Positions 17,387-26,055 are shown, counted from the first letter of the stretch. The stretch: DNA of 50,584 nucleotides from Spirochaetales bacterium (GCA_016342585.1 JAEINK010000037.1:1-50584), one strand, 5' to 3'. Made by a program: numbers and translations. The notes: generated by a model from the letters alone, not told the origin.

Positions 17387-17995
17387 TTATCCTTCCAGGG
17401 ACTTAAGGCCAACAATGAGTGCATTGACAGTCTTTCTTCCATTGTTTCGTATTTCTCCATGATTTTGGGTATTAAACCAGCCATGTTCTCCTTTGCTCAG
17501 GACAGTTTGCCGGTTATTTACCGTTATTGCAGCCGACCCCTGAATCAGAATTATCAGCCCCGGGAAGTTTCCGAAAGGATGTGGTGTACTCTGTCCCGGG
17601 CTTAATATCAGGCTGTATACGTTAAAAATCTCTGCTTTCATCTCTAACCTATAACAAGTCCCGGGCAGATAAATGTCATTACCGGACCCTTTTTTTTCTA
17701 ATATTTCTATCCCGAACAGTTCCAGAACCCCTTTGTTCCTTTTTGAAGCCGATGCCTTATGAATAACAGGGCAGGATAGGTTTTTTTTCATGAGTACAGT
17801 TGCTACAGCACCCCCTTTTAATACTATATAGAGAGTATCTTCGGAGTGTTTATGGAATTGAGTTTCCTCTCCGGCTGTTAAAATTGCATGATATGCCCGG
17901 ATATATGATTTTTCAAACTCCTGAATATGCAGGGGTTCCGGTTTTACCGCAAGCCAACTTTTTTTATCCAGCTTCTTCATCCGTAGTTTATTCAA
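17387..17995 (-). CDS. Bicupin-domain protein
   Basis: The 202-residue protein has two cupin halves: the first with AILTAGEETQFHKHSEDTLY near residues 36-55, which has the HxH metal-ligand pattern, and the second with SPGQSTPHPFGNFPGLIILI near residues 132-151. The start is TTG 17995, overlapping the TGA of the SDR gene, with AGGA seven bases upstream; an alternative ATG at 17980 has a poor ribosome site. The family binds metals and can be an enzyme or a sensor, and the sequence does not say which. It is probably co-translated with the flanking genes. Confidence 0.7.
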   Translation of the reverse strand: MNKLRMKKLDKKSWLAVKPEPLHIQEFEKSYIRAYHAILTAGEETQFHKHSEDTLYIVLKGGAVATVLMKKNLSCPVIHKASASKRNKGVLELFGIEILEKKGSGNDIYLPGTCYRLEMKAEIFNVYSLILSPGQSTPHPFGNFPGLIILIQGSAAITVNNRQTVLSKGEHGWFNTQNHGEIRNNGRKTVNALIVGLKSLEG

Positions 17996-18780
17996 TCAGA
18001 AATCCTGCCTTCCTTTCTCAGCCAATCACGGCAGTCCGATAGCATTTCACCGATAGAAGTGGTTGTAAAGTTAAGCTCCATCCGGGCTTTTGAATCATCA
18101 CAGAAAAGATTTCCAGTCAGCCGTTTATACTTTGGCCAGGTTATCAGCGGCTCTTTTCCATTATACAGGGCTTTGATCCGCATCCCGTACATGGCTGTCC
18201 TTAATTTTCCTGCTGATAGAACCTTTAATGAGAGCCTCTTGTTGAGAAGTTTGTAGATCTCGACAAAGATCTCCCTGAAACTGGCCTCTACACCTCTCAG
18301 GAGATAATTTACAGCCTTTTTAACTTCCTGCTCTGCCAGATACTTCGTCTTGTTGTAATTCATTTTTGAGGTCAGGGCGTTGGAAACTGTCCTTTCGCAT
18401 ATCTGTTCGGAATGGAATCCGAAGGCTGAACTTGATGGCGTATGGATCAGCCTCCCTATTCCCCTTTCCATGGAGGCCCGGCAGATATCAGCCGTTCCAA
18501 GAACATTGATACGATACTGCCGTTCCGCCTGCCTGGGCCACATGGTGGTATCTCCCGCCAGATGGAAAACGATAACAACCTCACCACCGGGCATAGCCTT
18601 CAGCAGTGATTCGTAATCAAGTATATCCCCTGCAGTACAAACTATATTAAAATGGGATAGTTCCTGCGGATCATCTCCGGGAAGGTGACGGATCGTTATT
18701 TCCCACTCCTTTTCTGCCAGCTCTTCTATCAGATTAATCCCAAGAAAACCGGTTCCTCCGGTTATAAATGCTTTTTTCAT
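17992..18780 (-). CDS. NAD-dependent epimerase/dehydratase (extended SDR) with internal deletion
   Basis: The protein has 262 residues from ATG 18780, which has GGAGG eight bases upstream. The N-terminal nucleotide-binding motif GGTGFLG (about residues 8-14), the SSSAFG strand and the YNKTK catalytic pair are all present. The chain then jumps from AEQEVKKAV straight to NYLLRGVEASFREIFVEIYK, which in full-length relatives lies about 80 residues further on. An in-frame block of roughly 80 codons covering the NPxxxxGP region and part of the substrate pocket is therefore missing. Full relatives have about 330-345 residues. Activity is doubtful. The neighbours are a Crp-like regulator upstream and a bicupin downstream. 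Confidence 0.78.
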   Translation of the reverse strand: MKKAFITGGTGFLGINLIEELAEKEWEITIRHLPGDDPQELSHFNIVCTAGDILDYESLLKAMPGGEVVIVFHLAGDTTMWPRQAERQYRINVLGTADICRASMERGIGRLIHTPSSSAFGFHSEQICERTVSNALTSKMNYNKTKYLAEQEVKKAVNYLLRGVEASFREIFVEIYKLLNKRLSLKVLSAGKLRTAMYGMRIKALYNGKEPLITWPKYKRLTGNLFCDDSKARMELNFTTTSIGEMLSDCRDWLRKEGRISD

Positions 18781-18873
18781 ATTCAAATCCTCCACGCATG
18801 ACTTCCTTTTTATACAAGCAGGATAGAGGAGGAGGCGTTTGATGTAATTAACCTATGTAAATTGATCCGTCTT

Positions 18874-19482
18874 TTATGTTTTTTTCAGATCTGAACGGAT
18901 TCTGCTGAGGGAGACCGGTGAAATTCCCAGATAGGAGGCAATGTAGAATTGAGGTATGCTTTTTTCGAGTTCCGGTAGATTTTTCCTGAACTGCAAATAC
19001 CTGGTTTTTGCATCCTCAAGCAGGAAGGAGCGCTCCCTGTTCTCCTTTTCAAAGAAAAGCTCCAGTATGTAATTCTTTACCACCGTCTCCCAGCAGGAGT
19101 GACTTGTCAGCAGGGTCGTGTAATCCTCCAGTGAGAAGTAGATAATTTCTCCATCGCTGAGAGCCTGGATGGAATACCAGGTCTCCTGATTTGCCAGGAA
19201 AGGGGAGTAGGCGGCCAGAAATTGTCCCTTTGTACGGAAGGAGAGGGTTTTTTCATCCCCCGACTCGGTATTGCAGAAGACCCTGAAGATCCCTGAGCAG
19301 ATCATAGCCAGGCGAAGGGGTTTATCACCCTGGCGTAGAAAGTATTCATCCTTACGCAGGGATAGAAGGTGAGTCCTTTCGATAAGTTTTGCCCTCTCTT
19401 CAACGGGAATCGTTGCGTATTTTTCCAATTCGCTGAAAAGGAAATGAGCGGCCGAGCTGTGATTGATTTCCTTCTTGTTCAT
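18874..19482 (-). CDS. Crp/Fnr family transcriptional regulator
   Basis: The 202-residue protein has a cyclic-nucleotide-binding-type beta barrel (about residues 20-135; LSLRKDEYFLRQGDKPLRLA) and a short C-terminal helix-turn-helix, ASYLGISPVSLSRIRSDL (about 183-200), typical of the compact Crp-like regulators. The start is ATG 19482 with AGGAAAGGA upstream. It is the first gene of a same-strand run with the SDR, bicupin and papain-like genes, with 93 bp to the SDR start, and may control them. No effector-binding residues can be assigned with confidence. Confidence 0.82.
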   Translation of the reverse strand: MNKKEINHSSAAHFLFSELEKYATIPVEERAKLIERTHLLSLRKDEYFLRQGDKPLRLAMICSGIFRVFCNTESGDEKTLSFRTKGQFLAAYSPFLANQETWYSIQALSDGEIIYFSLEDYTTLLTSHSCWETVVKNYILELFFEKENRERSFLLEDAKTRYLQFRKNLPELEKSIPQFYIASYLGISPVSLSRIRSDLKKT

Positions 19483-19508
19483 TTTAGTTTCCTTTCCTGC
19501 ATTTTTTT

Positions 19509-20306
19509 CTATCTGTAACCGGAATTCAGATCCCGTGTGACCTTGGTCTCAAGCTCCGGATCGGCATTCTTTATCAGCGTCGGGAGCTTTCCTGCCATGC
19601 CAATCTTGTCTCCCATGATAATCAATACTCCCTCAATCCCGGGAATGGTGGAGATCTTTTCCAGGGTCGGTTGAATATCATCCTCTGTTTTCACCAGATT
19701 GCAGGCCAGGGTGGCTCCGCTGTCAGCTGTGAATCCGTCCTGACCGACAACTACGGCGAGATCACATTTTCCAAAACTTAAAGAGTGGCCCATGGTGGAT
19801 GATGATGAGCATATGGCCATTGGTTTTTCCGTGGGGGGGATCCTGAAGGCCAGTCTGTTTTTGAGCTTCCCAGAACCTGGATAGATCCCGAGGATTATCT
19901 CGTTTTTTGAAAAGAGGACAATATCACCACCGTTTTCCACGACAATCCGATCTGAATCTTCAGCATGTACTGTTTCCTCGGCCGCCTCTGTCTGGGCCGC
20001 TTCCACCGCCATCTGGGCAAAGCCTCCAGCGACTGAAGCCATGGGGCCCAGGCCGGTGAGCAGGGAGGCTTTATGCATTCGTTCGGCTATTTCGGGAATA
20101 TGTAAGAAGCTTGAGGAGCCTGTTGACCCATTTTTCAGTACTGAATCCATAAGCGGAGAGAGGGCTTCTGCAAAATCCGGAACCTCAATGATAAACCTGT
20201 CCAGGAGTTTTCTGTTTTTAATGATGGATGATATTAAAACTGCCTCTCCTGGTGTGGAGAGGCGGAAGTTTGCTTCTTTATGATTAAAGCTTACATATTT
20301 TTTCAT
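19509..20306 (-). CDS. UPF0280 family protein (ApbE-like), sulfide assimilation module
   Basis: The protein has 265 residues from ATG 20306, preceded by AAAGGG at a six-base distance; GTG 20321 and ATG 20312 are in-frame alternatives with worse sites. The Gly/Ser-rich core AICSSSSTMGHSLSFGKCDL and the ADSGATLACNLV segment are typical of UPF0280 (COG2122), related to the ApbE flavin-transferase fold. In Methanosarcina acetivorans the homologue MA1715 is reported to support efficient sulfide assimilation. Here it lies third in an operon with HcyBio and NIL-ferredoxin genes, matching the known co-occurrence. It is probably cytosolic. Confidence 0.85.
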   Translation of the reverse strand: MKKYVSFNHKEANFRLSTPGEAVLISSIIKNRKLLDRFIIEVPDFAEALSPLMDSVLKNGSTGSSSFLHIPEIAERMHKASLLTGLGPMASVAGGFAQMAVEAAQTEAAEETVHAEDSDRIVVENGGDIVLFSKNEIILGIYPGSGKLKNRLAFRIPPTEKPMAICSSSSTMGHSLSFGKCDLAVVVGQDGFTADSGATLACNLVKTEDDIQPTLEKISTIPGIEGVLIIMGDKIGMAGKLPTLIKNADPELETKVTRDLNSGYR

Positions 20307-20333
20307 TTCCATCCCTTTCACCCGGGGTCGTCC

Positions 20334-20744
20334 TTAAATAAGAGAGGAGCAGGCGCCGAAGGGGCAGTTGTCGATACAGTTCAGGCACTCTACGCATTTA
20401 TCCGACCGGTAATCTACCTTCATGGTGGAACGATCCGGAATGTAGAGGGCGTTTGTGGGGCAGTGATTCAGGCAGTTTCCACAGGATGTGCAGCGGGTTT
20501 CATCCCACTGAAGGCCTATGTCCGCATCGTGAATCTCGATTCTCAGTGACTTAAGGTATTCAAGACCATTTGCGATCTCCTGATCTGAACCTGTCAGATC
20601 AAGCATCATGAATCCCTCTTCCTTCTGGTTTACCCGTGCATGGAAGATATTTACATCAAGATTGTAATCCCGGACCAGGTGAGTCACAACCGGCTGGGAT
20701 GCCGCCTTTGCCGGGAATTTGAAGTGTATGCGTTTTGTTGTCAT
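20334..20744 (-). CDS. NIL-domain ferredoxin, 2[4Fe-4S]
   Basis: The 136-residue protein has an N-terminal NIL domain (about residues 1-75, the ligand-binding domain also found in MetN) and two C-terminal cluster motifs, CTSCGNCLNHCP and CVECLNCIDNCP. The stop of the HcyBio gene directly precedes its ATG (TAGATG), so the two are translationally coupled. Methanosarcina MA1822 is the equivalent, and with MA1821 it is required for homocysteine formation from aspartate semialdehyde and sulfide. An electron-transfer role in the sulfur-insertion step is expected from that work. Confidence 0.88.
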   Translation of the reverse strand: MTTKRIHFKFPAKAASQPVVTHLVRDYNLDVNIFHARVNQKEEGFMMLDLTGSDQEIANGLEYLKSLRIEIHDADIGLQWDETRCTSCGNCLNHCPTNALYIPDRSTMKVDYRSDKCVECLNCIDNCPFGACSSLI

Positions 20745-21929
20745 CTATTTCTCCCTGATCTCCAGGGGGGTCATCCCCTGTTCTGTGGGCAGCATCGTAT
20801 GGGGTTCAGACAGGAGGAAATCACCCCTCTTGATCTCATCCTTAAGGAGTCCGGCAATCTTCAAGGCCTTTGAATAGGATGATAGCCCACTCGTAGGGAT
20901 TTTCTTTCCCCCAATTTCGACTTCACCGGATTTCAGATCCGCATAGCTGACCTTTGCTACAACATTTCCCCTTCGCTCGGGATAATCCGAGGAATAATCG
21001 ATAACACAAGCCTGAATTTCGCTGTCCCGGACTGTAGTCGCCTTGAGGATTTCCTTGTTCAGGATAGGGATGGGAACGCCGATACCCAGGGCGAGGGATA
21101 CTCCGTATCCTTTAAGGGAAACACCCCTTACGAACTCGGGGTTCATCTTTTTCATATTTCCTGTCAGGGCCAGGGTTCCCGCACCTTCGGAAGGTACATT
21201 GTTTTCGCCCCTTTCACAGGTGGGGGAGTGCTGTGTGCCTTCTGAGTACACATGCCCCTGAGCTCCCGCCAGCCAGACCTTCGTTCCTACGCCTATGGTC
21301 CTGTACCACGGATCATTTAAGAGGGGAGAGAGCTGGCCCGCACTGGAGTAGGTCATATTCCCCATATTGGGTTTAAGCTGACCAAGGTAGGTATATATCG
21401 GTTTATCCGAGCAATTTATGGCCACGTTGTAGTTTTGATAACAGTTTCTTGGGTTTACCATGATCGCCTGGTTTAGATCATCAATTGTTACCCAGGTTCG
21501 AATCTCTTTCCTCGGGTACTCATCGGTACCATAGGAGAGTCCGAAGAGCTGGACCTTTTCCCCGGCGATCAATTTTTCAATGACATGGCCGCCGCCAAAG
21601 CTGAACTCTCCGGGATAGTTCATGTTGGCCGGGTCTCTGTGCCGGAGCTGGGTTGCCCCGAGGAAGAGATCTACCGCGGCAATTCCCGAATAGGCAAGAA
21701 CATCATCAAGCCATGCCTCGGTGATGCGCATTTTAGGTTTACTGTGGCCGAAATTCAGAAAACAACCCGAAGAACACATGGCTCCGAAGGTTGCCGTGGT
21801 TACGACATCCACATCATCCGCAGCTTTTTCAAGCCCGACTTCTTCTACATAGTCAATAATTTCTTCTGCGGTAAAGACTACAGCATTACCCGACTTAATT
21901 TTTTCGTTGATTTCCTGATATGTTTTCAT
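20745..21929 (-). CDS. HcyBio (DUF39) homocysteine biosynthesis protein
   Basis: The 394-residue cytosolic protein is recognisable as the DUF39/COG1900 family from VVTTATFGAMCSSGCFLNFG and SYGTDEYPRKEIRTW. Cysteines C52, C56, C163 and C173 lie in conserved-looking contexts and are candidates for the sulfur-carrying site. Unlike the archaeal MA1821, no C-terminal CBS domains are present. The family acts with the NIL-ferredoxin to make homocysteine from aspartate semialdehyde using sulfide, bypassing acetyl- or succinylhomoserine. It is the first gene of the three-gene operon and is transcribed divergently from a CheY-like gene 126 bp away. The ribosome-binding site is weak (GGAA). Confidence 0.9.
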   Translation of the reverse strand: MKTYQEINEKIKSGNAVVFTAEEIIDYVEEVGLEKAADDVDVVTTATFGAMCSSGCFLNFGHSKPKMRITEAWLDDVLAYSGIAAVDLFLGATQLRHRDPANMNYPGEFSFGGGHVIEKLIAGEKVQLFGLSYGTDEYPRKEIRTWVTIDDLNQAIMVNPRNCYQNYNVAINCSDKPIYTYLGQLKPNMGNMTYSSAGQLSPLLNDPWYRTIGVGTKVWLAGAQGHVYSEGTQHSPTCERGENNVPSEGAGTLALTGNMKKMNPEFVRGVSLKGYGVSLALGIGVPIPILNKEILKATTVRDSEIQACVIDYSSDYPERRGNVVAKVSYADLKSGEVEIGGKKIPTSGLSSYSKALKIAGLLKDEIKRGDFLLSEPHTMLPTEQGMTPLEIREK

Positions 21930-22054
21930 TTCCAGCTATGGTAGCCGTTTAAAGTGGATATTTCAAGTCAAACACGGTTCTCATTTGCGGAGTTTAATTG
22001 TAAATTATATACTTAAGATAGAATAACGAATTACAAAGGAATGCAGAAAAATAT

Positions 22055-22477
22055 ATGAGTGACAAAAGCGTCTCACGAGGGATGAAGCCGGATGGAACAC
22101 CATTTAAGGTTCTTCTCGTAGATGATTCCATGTTTGTGACAAAACAGCTTAGCCGGATTCTTGAGGCCGAAGGTTTTGAAATTCTCTCCACAGCCTCGCA
22201 TGGGCGGGAGGGGGTCGAAAAATATCTGGCCTATCACCCGGAAGTTGATCTGGTGACTATGGATATAACCATGCCCGGTATGGACGGTGTTTCCGCTCTG
22301 GAGAAGATCATTGATTTCGACAGTTCAGCCAATGTTATCATGCTGACCGCATTGGGAAATAAGGATTTAATCAAACGGGCTATCCTTTCCGGTGCTGAAG
22401 CCTACCTTACGAAACCTCTCGATAGTGAAAAGGTGCTTGGTTGTGTAAGCAATGTGCTTCAACGTAAATTTAACTGA
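22055..22477 (+). CDS. Single-domain CheY-like response regulator
   Basis: The 140-residue protein is one receiver domain: acidic pair D23-D24, phospho-acceptor D70 in VTMDITMPGMDG, switch residue T98 (MLTAL) and K120 (TKP). There is no output domain. The N-terminal 17 residues precede the fold. No kinase lies next to it, so its partner is unknown. It ends 17 bp from a convergent MATE-like gene. Confidence 0.92.
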   Translation: MSDKSVSRGMKPDGTPFKVLLVDDSMFVTKQLSRILEAEGFEILSTASHGREGVEKYLAYHPEVDLVTMDITMPGMDGVSALEKIIDFDSSANVIMLTALGNKDLIKRAILSGAEAYLTKPLDSEKVLGCVSNVLQRKFN

Positions 22478-22493
22478 ACAGAGGGCGCTTCTA

Positions 22494-23798
22494 TCAACCT
22501 GTTAACGGCAAATCTTTCTTGTTATTGAAGTTGAATTTCAGGAATAATGTCTCTGCAACCATGGCTGAGGTCAGGGCCAGGGCCGCAATTATGGCTCCCG
22601 GTAAATGGGAAACCAGAGGTCCTGCCAGGATGATCGGCATAAGAATAAGGCTGTTTATGATAGTTCCTTTGGCAATGGTTCCTGTCCTGTTGTTATGAAT
22701 CAGACTCCCCCTGTACCAGGAGATCAGGGCGGATAGTCCGGGGATGAGGGTGACAATTATGGTTGGGATCCGGGTGAAACCTGTCAATTCGCTGTCGAGA
22801 CCTGCTGCATATCTGTAGAGAAGGGGGCTGCCCGGAGAGATGGCGAGGATAATAAGACCCGCCGTAAGGGTTATCCCCAGGAGCCGTGCAAAGTAGTTGA
22901 GACGCTCTTCTGCTTCTTCACTCTGCTCACTGTTTAAAAGTGAAACAACCACCTCCTGATAGGCCATAGCCATGGATCTGAAGAGGAACATAAGGCTGAT
23001 TATGACCGGCCAGACAGCCAGGGATTCTATGGGATAGGCGGCCCTGGCCAGGCCGAAACTCATCACCGGACGAACAATGAACGTAACCAGGCTTGTCAGA
23101 AACAATGGATAATAGAACTTCAGGAGTTTATGCCAGCCCAGTTCTGGGATATCCGGATTGTCGTCAAGGTCATCTTTTATAATTGATCGGGTATAGTACC
23201 AGCCGCTGATTGCTCCGATTATAACCCCGAATCCCAGGGCGGCTCCCCCCAGTTCAGCCCCCTCCAGTTCAAGAAAAAAGTATCCTGTAAAAAGGACCAG
23301 GCATGTGGCTGCCAGCCTGATTATCATGGTCAGGGGGACCAGTTTGGTTTTCTCATACCGGATCAGGATCCCCTGCCACAGTCTTCGATAACCGATGGCG
23401 GCGGCCCAGGGGGTCATCAGGAGGAAGGATCTTCTACTCAAGGGGATAATCTCTTCTGGAATTCCGATCACATGTTTTAACAGGAGGGTGTAGGCCGGGG
23501 TGAGCCCCAGAAGGAGGTGGATCAATGTTAGTCCTATCGCCAGGATATGCATGAAGTTGAGCAGCCTCTTATAGTTTTTCCTTGAATTCGTCAGGGCTGT
23601 ACCAGCCACAAAAAGTTGAATGACGGGCGCTTCGATAATGAGGGCTATGGAAAATGTTATACCGAAGGCTGCCAGATTTTCCTTAACATTCCCAAGTCTG
23701 GCCATTACGCCGTTTATAATAGGGAGTTCAATTCCCATTACCAGCCACATGGCTGCCAGGGGAAGCCAGAGGGTAAATATCCGCTTGTTGGTGATCAT
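22494..23798 (-). CDS. MATE/MOP-superfamily membrane transporter
   Basis: The 434-residue protein has about 12 hydrophobic segments in two related halves, each opening with a helix-rich stretch typical of the MOP superfamily (IFTLWLPLAAMWLVMGIELP and HKLLKFYYPLFLTSLVTFIV). Drug or lipid-linked substrate export is possible, and the sequence resembles the less-studied bacterial MATE/ANK-like branch more than NorM. It is monocistronic, convergent with the CheY-like gene and divergent from the lipoprotein-FecR operon. The ribosome-binding site is weak. Confidence 0.72.
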   Translation of the reverse strand: MITNKRIFTLWLPLAAMWLVMGIELPIINGVMARLGNVKENLAAFGITFSIALIIEAPVIQLFVAGTALTNSRKNYKRLLNFMHILAIGLTLIHLLLGLTPAYTLLLKHVIGIPEEIIPLSRRSFLLMTPWAAAIGYRRLWQGILIRYEKTKLVPLTMIIRLAATCLVLFTGYFFLELEGAELGGAALGFGVIIGAISGWYYTRSIIKDDLDDNPDIPELGWHKLLKFYYPLFLTSLVTFIVRPVMSFGLARAAYPIESLAVWPVIISLMFLFRSMAMAYQEVVVSLLNSEQSEEAEERLNYFARLLGITLTAGLIILAISPGSPLLYRYAAGLDSELTGFTRIPTIIVTLIPGLSALISWYRGSLIHNNRTGTIAKGTIINSLILMPIILAGPLVSHLPGAIIAALALTSAMVAETLFLKFNFNNKKDLPLTG

Positions 23799-23966
23799 TG
23801 TGCTTACTTAATCGTTTTTTTCCATATTGATCAACACAGGAGCGGCCGGTTATTGAACCGAAAAATTAAATGTCCTGTTTCTATTTGAAATGCAGGTGGA
23901 AATTAGAAGTTTCGGGGTATATAATATGTAAATGTTAATGAATGTTATTTAAAGAGAGAAAATAAA

Positions 23967-24431
23967 ATGAAAATGAAAATGAAGTTTTCAGCTATTCTTG
24001 TTTCTTCTATTCTTTTGCTCATACTGATTTCCGGATGTGCCACCATTGGAATTTCCAGAGAAGAAGAGGTACAGGGTGCTATACGGTTAATAGATGCAGG
24101 GGATGCCGATGCTCTGAAGGCCTCCTCAAGGCTGCCCTTTTTGCTGGATGGTGAGGTTATTCTTGGGGAGTCCGAGTTAAATCTTCTCTGGGAGGGGCTT
24201 TCGGCTGCAGGGTTCTCCTTTCACAATCCTGTAATCGATGAGGTCTTTCCTGCCGAACCTGAACATTACACCCTCTTTGGAGACTCGATGGATGTGGAAG
24301 TATACTTTAAGAAATACCTCCAGGCGAAAGATGCTATTGTCTTGTTTCACGCGGAAGAGGGTGCTTTTGTTCTCATCTTAAGCTCACGGAAGACGGGGAG
24401 TAAAATCGCGGCATTGGGTGGAGGAGTGTGA
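23967..24431 (+). CDS. Small lipoprotein of unknown function
   Basis: The 154-residue protein has a signal peptide ending LISGC, with C24 as lipid anchor. The mature part is about 130 residues of mixed alpha/beta sequence (IRLIDAGDADALKASSRLPF and so on) in a NTF2- or cystatin-like style, with no family that I recognise. It is the first gene of a three-gene plus-strand operon with a FecR-domain protein and a second lipoprotein; its TGA falls immediately before the next start, so the two genes are coupled. Confidence 0.75.
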   Translation: MKMKMKFSAILVSSILLLILISGCATIGISREEEVQGAIRLIDAGDADALKASSRLPFLLDGEVILGESELNLLWEGLSAAGFSFHNPVIDEVFPAEPEHYTLFGDSMDVEVYFKKYLQAKDAIVLFHAEEGAFVLILSSRKTGSKIAALGGGV

Positions 24432-24433
24432 GC

Positions 24434-25555
24434 ATGATAAAAACAGATTCTCTGAAAATGCGGGGATATACACAACTATTTATCCAACCTAAAGCGTGGA
24501 TATATACAAAACTTCAGATCCAGCCAATAGGGCAGATATATACAAAACTATTTATCTGCCTTGTTTTCATCTGTTTTGCAGTTCCGATTTTTGCCCAGAG
24601 TTCTGATGTCGATTATATTGAAGGCTGGGTCGATATTAAGGATAGTTCCGGTGAGATTTTTGAGCTGTTCATTGGTGATGTAGTCTCCAATGGGGAAACA
24701 GTAATAACCGGAGATGATGGCCTTGCGGAACTCATTCCAGAGTCGGGAAGCCGGATTGTGATTAAACCCGGTACGGTCTTCACTGTTGGGACACGGACCG
24801 TTAATGGCAGGAAGCAGTCAGTCCTTTCCTGTGCTCTTGGACAGGTTTCCTACAAATTTGACCGAATGACCGGGGCTGAGCCGACAATCGCGACACCTTC
24901 CATGGTGTGCGGTATCCGGGGGACCGAGTTTACCGTCCTTGCTGCGGCAGATGGCTCCAGCCTTATTGTTGTCGATTCCGGAGCCGTTGAGGTGGAATCC
25001 CAGGGTGCCACCGTAATGCTCGGGGCTCAGGAGGGAGTGGAGGTTAAATCCGGGCAGGTCCCCGGTGAAAAGTTTGAAGTCCTCCGTGGAAAGATGGATT
25101 TTGACCAGTGGAATGAAGGGCGTATTGAAGAGATGCTTGCGGATCCTCTGGGTTCCCTTGCCAGGATTGGCATGCAGATGGCTGAACTGATAATCCAGAT
25201 GGAAGAGTATCGTGGCTTTTATGAGGAACGGCTTGTGATTCTTGAAGAGTATGATCAGAAGCTTGATGAACTTATTACCGGTGGAAATGAAGAAGAGTAC
25301 CAGGCATATTTTAAGGATACTTTACGTCCTATGCAGGTCGAGGCTGCTGACCTCGTTCTAAACTACCGCTATTATGCCCTTTCGGCGTTGGCCCTGAGGC
25401 GTCATGTTATGACCGGTCTCTATGTAAGAATGAAGGGCCAGTTCCTCGGGTTTTCCGGAGATCCCATGTATGATCAGTTTATCAGAGATTATCAGGCTTT
25501 ACTTGATGAGTATGAAACCAGGGTTGTACCCCTGCTGAATGAAGATGATATTTAA
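24434..25555 (+). CDS. FecR-domain exported protein
   Basis: The protein has 373 residues from ATG 24434 (GGAGGA about nine bases upstream; GTG 24428 is an alternative). The N-terminus is unusual: three 12-residue repeats (residues about 10-45) precede the hydrophobic core of the signal peptide, which ends FAQ near residue 55. A FecR domain follows (about 60-190; GSRIVIKPGTVFTVGTRTVN, then ATPSMVCGIRGTEFTVLAA), giving a periplasmic beta-rich domain of the kind used in signalling or as a structural module. Residues about 200-373 are charged, mostly helical. No sigma-factor partner gene is adjacent, so this is not a classic FecIR pair. Confidence 0.82.
   Translation: MIKTDSLKMRGYTQLFIQPKAWIYTKLQIQPIGQIYTKLFICLVFICFAVPIFAQSSDVDYIEGWVDIKDSSGEIFELFIGDVVSNGETVITGDDGLAELIPESGSRIVIKPGTVFTVGTRTVNGRKQSVLSCALGQVSYKFDRMTGAEPTIATPSMVCGIRGTEFTVLAAADGSSLIVVDSGAVEVESQGATVMLGAQEGVEVKSGQVPGEKFEVLRGKMDFDQWNEGRIEEMLADPLGSLARIGMQMAELIIQMEEYRGFYEERLVILEEYDQKLDELITGGNEEEYQAYFKDTLRPMQVEAADLVLNYRYYALSALALRRHVMTGLYVRMKGQFLGFSGDPMYDQFIRDYQALLDEYETRVVPLLNEDDI
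24461..24568 (+). repeat. Three imperfect 36-nt tandem repeats inside the FecR-protein signal region
   Basis: The core ATATAYACAAAACTNTTTATCC recurs with AACT at 24474, 24510 and 24546, an exact 36-base period. In frame it encodes about 12 residues each: GYTQLFIQPKA, WIYTKLQIQPIG, QIYTKLFICL. The repeats lie ahead of and in the signal-peptide core. Confidence 0.8.
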
Positions 25556-25564
25556 AGGAGAAAA

Positions 25565-26005
25565 ATGATGAAAAAGAAAATTATGATGATTACTGTCCTG
25601 GTGACGGTAACAGTACTTTGTCTGGGAGGATGTGATCTTCTCGGTTTACTCGGCGGTACTTCAGCCCTGTCTGCCGTTGAGAGAATACAGGCTTTTGAGG
25701 ATGATCTGAATGCATCTTACAGATCTTCCTCTACTTTAAACAGTCATTTCAGTGACAGTACTGCTCAGTTAGAGGATATGGATTTGGATTGGTGGAACCT
25801 GTATTTCTCCACTGATTATGAATATGAATTTACAAATATTTTATCCACCAGAGCTACCTTGACTGTTACTGATCGTGATTCAGGTGCAGAATTGAGTTCT
25901 GTGACTGTGACTTATGAAATGGATGTAGAAACTGATGGAAATAATCTGATTTTATCGTTCTCTGGCTATGGAACGCCAATCCTGATTGTAAGACCCGCCT
26001 TCTAA
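25565..26005 (+). CDS. Small lipoprotein, third gene of the FecR operon
   Basis: The 146-residue protein has a signal peptide ending CLGGC, with C23 as lipid anchor. The mature chain is rich in Ser, Thr and Asp and alternates beta-like segments (TRATLTVTDRDSG, SVTVTYEMDVETDG). No family is recognised. AAAGGAG lies just upstream; ATG 25565 and 25568 are both possible. It follows the FecR gene by 9 bp and is followed by a strong terminator. Confidence 0.75.
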   Translation: MMKKKIMMITVLVTVTVLCLGGCDLLGLLGGTSALSAVERIQAFEDDLNASYRSSSTLNSHFSDSTAQLEDMDLDWWNLYFSTDYEYEFTNILSTRATLTVTDRDSGAELSSVTVTYEMDVETDGNNLILSFSGYGTPILIVRPAF

Positions 26006-26027
26006 ACCCAAAAACACCTGATTTACC

Positions 26028-26055
26028 ATCCTCCCTTAACCGGGAGGATTTTTTT
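26028..26055 (+). terminator. Intrinsic terminator of the FecR operon
   Basis: ATCCTCCC (26028-26035), loop TTAACC, GGGAGGAT (26042-26049), then a run of seven T residues ending at 26055. It is 22 bp past the last stop codon. Confidence 0.92.

Noticed and set aside
21930..22054. SAM- or SAH-responsive riboswitch before the homocysteine operon
   Set aside because: The gap to the divergent gene is only 125 bases and I see no riboswitch-like core or terminator in it.
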